In this document: positions 5,250-9,754 of the stretch, in pieces | Layout of the letters: the number at the start of each line of letters is the position of its first letter | Position numbering within the stretch: position 1 is the stretch's first letter | Origin: CAILHX01 sp036561085 | Lineage (GTDB): Bacteria > Pseudomonadota > Gammaproteobacteria > Burkholderiales > Methylophilaceae | NCBI GenBank assembly: GCA_036561085.1 | Contig: DATBPY010000038.1 | Location: forward strand, 1 to 9,754 | DNA: 9,754 nucleotides | Reading direction: 5' to 3' | Notes under the pieces: model-generated | Database searches by the model: none | What the model saw: only the letters and a program-made list of their open reading frames with translations | What the model was told of the DNA's origin: nothing | Made by a program: the position numbers and the translations under genes

Positions 5250-6693
5250 GCAAAACCCGGTCGCAAAATTCAACGTCAAATTATCGGCCATGCTTATTAG
5301 CGCTGCTATCGGCATGAGTGGCTGCATCAGTTCCAGCGGCATACAGCATGACCAAGCCTTGCGCGATCCGACAACATTGGGTGCACAGGCGAAATTCGAT
5401 GCATGGCCTGCCGAACAATGGTGGAAAAGCCTGAACGATCCTGAGCTGGATCGTTTGATCGAGCAAGCGCTAAAAGAAAATCCCAATATCACCCAGGCTG
5501 CCAAACGCATGGAGAAAGCAGCGGCTTATGTCACCACGGCTAAATCCGCACTCTCTCCGCAATTAAGCGGCGATGCCTATTTCCAACGCCAGCGACTGAG
5601 CGAGAATTCTTATTACCCGCCGCCTTTCGGTGGTGCTTACGAGAACATCGTAAACGGTCAGTTGAATGCGTCATGGGATATCGATTTCTGGGATAAGAAC
5701 CGCAGTTTGCTGCAGTCTGCCTTGTCGCAGACCGAAGCCGCCAAAGCTGAAGAATCGGCTGCCAGATTGATGGTGTCGACTGCCGTCGCTCAAAGCTATT
5801 ACCAGCTTGCGCGTCAAGTTGAGCAGGTCAGATTATCCGAGCAAGCGCTCAAACAGCGGGAACAGGAATTCAACCTGATCAAACAACGTATCCAGGCCGG
5901 GCTGGACACCAATGTGGAACTGCAACAAGGCCGAGGTAATATGTCCACAGCACGCGTGGATGTAGGTACAGCAACGGAAGCAGCTAACCTGACCAGAAAT
6001 GCGCTGGCTGCGCTAACCGCTTCGGAACCGAAGACACTGGCCAGCCTGCAACCGCTATTACCGACTTTTGAAGCGCAGGCTTTGCCCGACGATATTCCGG
6101 TAGATATCATCAGCCGCCGCCCTGACCTGGCAGCAGCAAAAGCCAGGGTAGACGCGGCCAGCGCAGATACTGCTAGCGCCAAGGCGCAGTTCTATCCTAA
6201 CGTCAGTCTTTCGGCATTCATCGGTCTGTCCTCATTCGGTTTATCCAATTTCTTCAAACTGGGCAGCACCATCGCAGGAGTCGGTCCGGCGATACACTTA
6301 CCGATATTCGATGCGGATAACTTGCGCGCGAACCTGCGTTCCAAGAATGCCGACCTCGATATTTCCATCGCCAGTTATAACCAGGTGCTGCTGACGGCGA
6401 TACACGACATCGCCGACCAGATGACTTCCATCAAGGCAGTACGCCTGCAAAAGGATGACCAGCAGATCGCGCTCAATTCAGCAGAATCGGCATATAAGCT
6501 AGCTACCATACGCTACCAGGCCGGACTCACCACGCTGCTTACCGTGCTGAACGCAGAAGATACTTTGTTGCGTGAACGTAGCCGCATGGTCAACCTGCAT
6601 GCCCGCGAAATCGATCTCAACATCGCGCTCATCAAAAGCCTGGGCGGCGGGTTCGCTAACACGCCGCCAGCCGAGACGGGAAAACCATCATGA
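5236..6693 (+). CDS. NodT-family outer-membrane efflux lipoprotein (TolC-like channel)
   Basis: This is the outer-membrane channel of a tripartite pump, 485 residues from the chosen start. A lipoprotein signal is visible: basic N-terminus, hydrophobic LSAMLISAAIG, then lipobox MSGC with Cys30 as the lipidated residue. WWKSLNDPELDRLIEQAL (62-79) opens the first OEP repeat, with SWDIDFWDKNRSLLQSA at 146-162. The second repeat carries DIISRRPDLAAAKARVDAA, AQFYPNVSLSAFIG and LPIFDADNLRANL. These are hallmarks of NodT-type factors. I prefer TTG at 5236, with GGGAGA (5223-5228) eight bases upstream, over an in-frame TTG at 5209 that lacks a ribosome site. This overlaps the MarR stop by 14 bases, so translation may be coupled. 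Unlike E. coli emrAB, which borrows TolC, this operon brings its own channel, as described for Stenotrophomonas emrCAB. The exact start is moderately certain; the function is firm. Confidence 0.93.
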   Translation: MNKSKQNPVAKFNVKLSAMLISAAIGMSGCISSSGIQHDQALRDPTTLGAQAKFDAWPAEQWWKSLNDPELDRLIEQALKENPNITQAAKRMEKAAAYVTTAKSALSPQLSGDAYFQRQRLSENSYYPPPFGGAYENIVNGQLNASWDIDFWDKNRSLLQSALSQTEAAKAEESAARLMVSTAVAQSYYQLARQVEQVRLSEQALKQREQEFNLIKQRIQAGLDTNVELQQGRGNMSTARVDVGTATEAANLTRNALAALTASEPKTLASLQPLLPTFEAQALPDDIPVDIISRRPDLAAAKARVDAASADTASAKAQFYPNVSLSAFIGLSSFGLSNFFKLGSTIAGVGPAIHLPIFDADNLRANLRSKNADLDISIASYNQVLLTAIHDIADQMTSIKAVRLQKDDQQIALNSAESAYKLATIRYQAGLTTLLTVLNAEDTLLRERSRMVNLHAREIDLNIALIKSLGGGFANTPPAETGKPS

Positions 6694-6761
6694 CCATCAC
6701 CAAATTAGTAAATAAAAACGCGAACCGAAATACGCAATCAAGGAGTAGTTACCATGAGTGA
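6690..6761 (+). CDS. Possible 23-residue bridging ORF between the channel gene and emrA
   Basis: An ATG at 6690 overlaps the channel gene's TGA in an ATGA junction. It opens a 23-codon frame that ends at TGA 6759-6761, just inside emrA, whose ATG at 6754 reads in another frame. The predicted peptide begins MTITKLVNKN and is basic and polar with no recognisable domain. No strong ribosome site precedes it, only GGGAAAA. It could keep ribosomes moving across the gap to emrA, or be a chance frame; I lean to chance. Confidence 0.2.
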   Translation: MTITKLVNKNANRNTQSRSSYHE

Positions 6762-8007
6762 ATCTAATATACCCGCCACCGCCGCGCCTGCCAGCAATGG
6801 CAACGGTAACGGCAACAGAAAAGTGCTGCTCACCGGCGTACTGATATTCGTGCTTTTAGCGGGTATCGGATGGTTCGCCTACTGGTATCTGGTAGGGCGC
6901 AATTACCAGTCTACCGATGATGCCTATGTGGCCGGTAATGTCATCCAGATCACTCCGCAAGTCAGCGGCACAGTGGTGGAGATCAATGCCGACGATACCG
7001 ATTTCGTGCCCCAAGGCAAAGTGTTGATTAGGCTGGATCCGACCGATGCCGATTTCGCGCTCAAGCAAGCTGAGGCTGAACTCAGCCAAGCGGTTCGTCA
7101 GGCCAGAACGCTATATGCCAATGACGAAGCACTGATCGCAAACATCAACCAACGCAAGGCTGAGTTGGCACAGACGAAGACCGACGCAAAGAATGCCCAA
7201 GAAGACCTGCAACGACGTGAGTCGGTGGTCGCGTCCGGCGCGGTATCCAAAGAAGAGTTACAGCATGCACAAACTGCAGTCGCCAATGCGCTCAGTGCAA
7301 AAAGCGCTGCCGAATCCGGTCTTGCCAGCATGCAGCAACAACTGCTTTCCAGTCGTGCGCAAACTGATGGCACCACTGTGGAGAATCATCCTAGCGTACA
7401 AGCCGCGGCAGCTCACGTGCGCGAGGCTTATCTGGCACGGGTGCGCTGCGACATCACCGCGCCGGCTGCAGGCCAAATAGCCAAGCGCGGTGTGCAGATC
7501 GGGCAGCGCATACAGACCGGAGCACCTTTAATGGCCATAGTCCCGCTGGATCAAGTGTGGGTGGATGCCAATTTCAAAGAGGGCCAGTTGCGCCGCATGC
7601 GTATCGGTCAGCCGGTGGATCTGCGTGCCGATATCTATGGCAATAAAGTGCAGTACTCCGGTCATGTAGTCGGTCTTGGTGCCGGAACCGGAGCCGCGTT
7701 TTCATTGCTACCCGCACAGAATGCTACCGGTAACTGGATCAAGATCGTGCAGCGCATCCCGGTACGGGTCGAGCTGGATAAAGAACAGTTGAAGTCGCAT
7801 CCGTTACGGGTGGGTCTATCGATGCAGGCCGAAATAACGATTAGCGATGATAGCGGCAAGCTGTTGGCTGATGCTGTTCGCACCGCACCTATTTCCACGA
7901 CGGCGCAGATGGATACCCAAGCCGCCGCCGCAGAGGTGTTGGTGAAACAGATCATCCATAACAATCTGAGCCAGGCAGCTCCAGGCTCCATTGCCAGAAA
8001 ATCCTGA
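6754..8007 (+). CDS. emrA: EmrA-type periplasmic adaptor (HlyD / membrane fusion family)
   Basis: This 417-residue adaptor joins the EmrB-type pump to the outer-membrane channel. A polar Asn/Gly-rich N-terminus (SNGNGNGNRK) lies in the cytoplasm, followed by one membrane anchor at about 24-46. Then come the first lipoyl half-motif (52-98, with TDDAYVAGNVIQITPQVSG), a long alpha-helical hairpin of heptad-like Ala/Gln/Glu-rich sequence (about 99-228), the second lipoyl half (232-265, DITAPAAGQIAKRGVQIGQ), and a beta-barrel domain. The latter includes the EmrA-specific GTGAAFSLLPAQNATGNWIK (311-330), then QRIPVRVEL. E. coli EmrA has 390 residues; the extra length is mainly at the C-terminus. An ideal AAGGAG (6740-6745) stands eight bases before the ATG. 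It lies between the channel gene and emrB in one operon. Assignment is firm; the exported compounds are not shown by sequence. Confidence 0.95.
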   Translation: MSESNIPATAAPASNGNGNGNRKVLLTGVLIFVLLAGIGWFAYWYLVGRNYQSTDDAYVAGNVIQITPQVSGTVVEINADDTDFVPQGKVLIRLDPTDADFALKQAEAELSQAVRQARTLYANDEALIANINQRKAELAQTKTDAKNAQEDLQRRESVVASGAVSKEELQHAQTAVANALSAKSAAESGLASMQQQLLSSRAQTDGTTVENHPSVQAAAAHVREAYLARVRCDITAPAAGQIAKRGVQIGQRIQTGAPLMAIVPLDQVWVDANFKEGQLRRMRIGQPVDLRADIYGNKVQYSGHVVGLGAGTGAAFSLLPAQNATGNWIKIVQRIPVRVELDKEQLKSHPLRVGLSMQAEITISDDSGKLLADAVRTAPISTTAQMDTQAAAAEVLVKQIIHNNLSQAAPGSIARKS

Positions 8008-8038
8008 GCTATATCTCACTCAAACCTGACCTGAAAAT

Positions 8039-9613
8039 ATGGCTGAGCAAACGACGACTGCAACTACACCCCAAGCTCCGGGACCGCTGAAAGGCGGTTC
8101 CCTGGTGTTGGGGACCATCGCATTATCGCTGGCCACGTTCATGAACGTGCTCGACAGTTCTATCGCCAATGTTTCCTTGCCCACTATCGGCGGTGATCTA
8201 GGTGTATCACTCAATCAGGTGACCTGGGTCATTACCTCGTTCGCTGTGGCGAACGCTATTTCGATACCATTGACCGGATGGCTGACCATGCGTTTCGGCG
8301 CGGTGCGCCTGTTTACCTGGTCGGTAGTATTGTTCGTGCTGGCATCGTTGTTGTGCGGCCTTGCCCCTTCCATCGAATTGCTGATCATATTCCGCGTGAT
8401 CCAGGGCGCTGTTGCCGGCCCGATGATCCCCTTGTCGCAATCGTTACTATTGTCCAGTTATCCACCGAGCAAGTCCGGGACCGCATTGGCGATGTGGTCG
8501 GTGACTACATTGGTAGCGCCAGTGGCCGGGCCGTTGCTGGGTGGCTACATTACCGATAACTTCTCATGGCCGTGGATCTTCTATATCAATATTCCAATCG
8601 GGTTAGCCACTGCCTGGATAACCTGGATGATTTACCGCAAGCGTGAATCGCCGACGCGTAAGTTGCCGGTGGACGGCGTCGGTCTCGCATTGTTGGTGAT
8701 ATGGGTAGGCTCGCTACAGATCGCGCTGGATAAAGGTAAAGAACTGGACTGGCTGGCTTCGCCGTTGATCCTCGGTCTGACTCTGGTTGCCCTGATCGGG
8801 TTTATAGTGTTCCTGATCTGGGAGCTCACCGATGAACACCCGGTGGTCGACCTACGCCTGTTCAAGCGCCTTAATTTCAGCGTGGGTGCAGTGGCATTAT
8901 CGCTAGGTTACGGCGTATTCTTCGGCAACGTGGTGCTACTGCCGTTATGGCTGCAGGAATACATGGGTTACACCGCTACCTGGGCCGGCCTGGTGACCGC
9001 CCCAGTAGGAGTTCTGGCTATCCTGTTTTCACCTATCGTCGGCAAGAATGTGAATCGGGTAGACCCGCGTTTACTGGCCTCAGTCGCTTTCATAGTGTTC
9101 GCGCTGGTATTTTATCTGCGCTCCGGCTTCAATACGCAGACCGATGTGCATACCTTGCTGGTGCCTACCGTTATCCAGGGCATTGCCATGGCTTTCTTCT
9201 TCATTCCTCTGGTAAGCCTGACATTATCCGGGCTTAGGCCGGATCAGATCCCGGCAGCTTCGGGCTTATCCAATTTCCTGCGCATCACCGCAGGCGCTTT
9301 TGGGACGTCTATCGCTACTACGCTATGGGATAACCGCGCCACTTTGCACCACACGCAATTGATCGAACATATTACCCCTTACAATAACCAGGCGATGGAT
9401 GCGTTGAATAAATTGCAGCAAAACGGCTTATCGCTGGGCCAGGCAACTGCGCAGATCAATCAGGTCGTCACACAGCAAGCTGCCATGCTGTCGGCGGACG
9501 ATATATTCTATGTGTCCTCTCTGATCTGCCTCGGCCTGATAGGGTTGGTATGGTTAGCCAAACCTGTAAAATCCGGCGCTGCTGCGGACGCAGCCTCCAG
9601 TGGAGCGCATTGA
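8039..9613 (+). CDS. emrB: EmrB-type multidrug MFS transporter (DHA2 family, 14 membrane helices)
   Basis: This 524-residue proton-driven inner-membrane exporter closely resembles E. coli EmrB (about 512) over its whole length. Visible motifs are TIALSLATFMNVLDSSIANV in helix 1 (Asp39, motif D1), WVITSFAVANAISIPLTGWL with the MRFGAVR loop (motif A position), FRVIQGAVAGPMIPLSQSLL (118-137, motif B) and APVAGPLLGGYI (160-171, the antiporter motif C). Family stretches LQIALDKGKELDW, WELTDEHPVVDLRLFK and YTATWAGLVTAPVG follow, with LSNFLRITAGAFGTSIATTLW near the end. Fourteen hydrophobic segments are evident. EmrB proteins export uncouplers and hydrophobic antibiotics. The start is 31 bases after the emrA stop and lacks a clear Shine-Dalgarno sequence (CCTGAAAAT precedes the ATG); residues after it align with the family, so the start is probably right. 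It is the last gene of the operon. Confidence 0.96.
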   Translation: MAEQTTTATTPQAPGPLKGGSLVLGTIALSLATFMNVLDSSIANVSLPTIGGDLGVSLNQVTWVITSFAVANAISIPLTGWLTMRFGAVRLFTWSVVLFVLASLLCGLAPSIELLIIFRVIQGAVAGPMIPLSQSLLLSSYPPSKSGTALAMWSVTTLVAPVAGPLLGGYITDNFSWPWIFYINIPIGLATAWITWMIYRKRESPTRKLPVDGVGLALLVIWVGSLQIALDKGKELDWLASPLILGLTLVALIGFIVFLIWELTDEHPVVDLRLFKRLNFSVGAVALSLGYGVFFGNVVLLPLWLQEYMGYTATWAGLVTAPVGVLAILFSPIVGKNVNRVDPRLLASVAFIVFALVFYLRSGFNTQTDVHTLLVPTVIQGIAMAFFFIPLVSLTLSGLRPDQIPAASGLSNFLRITAGAFGTSIATTLWDNRATLHHTQLIEHITPYNNQAMDALNKLQQNGLSLGQATAQINQVVTQQAAMLSADDIFYVSSLICLGLIGLVWLAKPVKSGAAADAASSGAH

Positions 9614-9661
9614 GTATCGTTAATACTGTCTTTTGATCGTTGTATTTTAATCAGTGGAGAC

Positions 9662-9754
9662 ATGATGGACCTGAACGACACCTTGAAATCAGCTGTATCA
9701 CATGCGCTAGCCGGTGAGTGGGATGCCTCACACAAAATTGCACAAGAATACAAC
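9662..9754 (+). CDS. Small conserved hypothetical protein, N-terminal part (truncated by window edge)
   Basis: The frame starts at tandem ATG codons (9662 and 9665) after a GGAG site (9655-9658) and runs 31 codons to the edge. The residues LNDTLKSAVSHALAGEWDA followed by SHKIAQEYN resemble a family of short cytosolic proteins, around 80-100 residues, with a W-D-x-A/S-H-x-I-x-Q motif. I know of no assigned function. The 48-base gap after emrB has no strong terminator, so it could be read as a fifth or sixth gene of the efflux operon or have its own promoter. The family call is from memory of the motif. Confidence 0.6.
   Translation, partial: MMDLNDTLKSAVSHALAGEWDASHKIAQEYN

Noticed and set aside
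6791..6825. Repeated AAYGGY units in the start of emrA as a tandem repeat.
   Set aside because: It is only a short Asn-Gly run in a flexible cytoplasmic tail, common in this family, and not a repeat array.
9613..9635. Hairpin after emrB (AGTAT/ATACT with a CGTTA loop and TCTTTT) as a terminator.
   Set aside because: Five AT-rich pairs are too weak and the T run is short, so I cannot support termination here.
1..9754. CRISPR arrays, tRNA/rRNA genes, insertion sequences, attachment sites and riboswitches.
   Set aside because: I read through the intergenic spaces and saw no spaced direct repeats, cloverleaf-like segments, transposase-like frames or known riboswitch cores. Almost all sequence is accounted for by the listed genes.

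Overview
The window is a piece of a Gram-negative, probably proteobacterial chromosome. The evidence is an outer-membrane lipoprotein of the NodT family, EmrA/EmrB-type efflux subunits, a Sec-exported catalase-like protein, and moderate GC in the genes (by eye about 50%). The mix would suit a betaproteobacterium, but nothing here fixes the genus. There are eight complete genes, a truncated gene at each edge, and two regulator-centred divergent promoter regions.

Left part (1-2400): the last 73 codons of a TOPRIM-type AAA ATPase/endonuclease-like gene run rightward. They converge on a leftward AraC-family regulator. That regulator is divergent from an Fsr-type (fosmidomycin-resistance family) major facilitator exporter. 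The 95-base space between the two holds an imperfect inverted repeat, and just downstream a consensus -10 box with no good -35. This layout fits a local regulator that controls the exporter and possibly itself. A symmetric hairpin with A and T runs on both sides ends fsr and the convergent operon to its right.

Middle (2417-4478): a leftward two-gene operon encodes a zinc alcohol dehydrogenase/aldehyde reductase of the YahK/CAD type, followed by an exported SrpA-like catalase-family heme protein. The second gene's ribosome-binding site overlaps the first gene's stop codon.

Right part (4479-9613): an AT-rich intergenic region of about 300 bases carries a row of perfect palindromes. It separates the dehydrogenase operon from a rightward operon encoding a MarR-family repressor, a NodT-family outer-membrane factor, an EmrA periplasmic adaptor and an EmrB 14-helix MFS pump. 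One 26-bp perfect palindrome fills the repressor's own promoter. Two others sit in the spacer and at the predicted start point of the dehydrogenase promoter. The likely logic is that a lipophilic or electrophilic compound releases the MarR repressor. The tripartite pump then expels the compound, while the reductase and periplasmic peroxidase-like protein may deal with aldehydes or peroxides. The pump part is well supported by homology; joint control of the two divergent operons is inference.

Right edge (9662-9754): the first 31 codons of a small conserved hypothetical protein. I saw no CRISPR array, tRNA, rRNA, transposase or phage gene. The part most worth checking is the palindrome-rich divergent promoter at 4500-4755.
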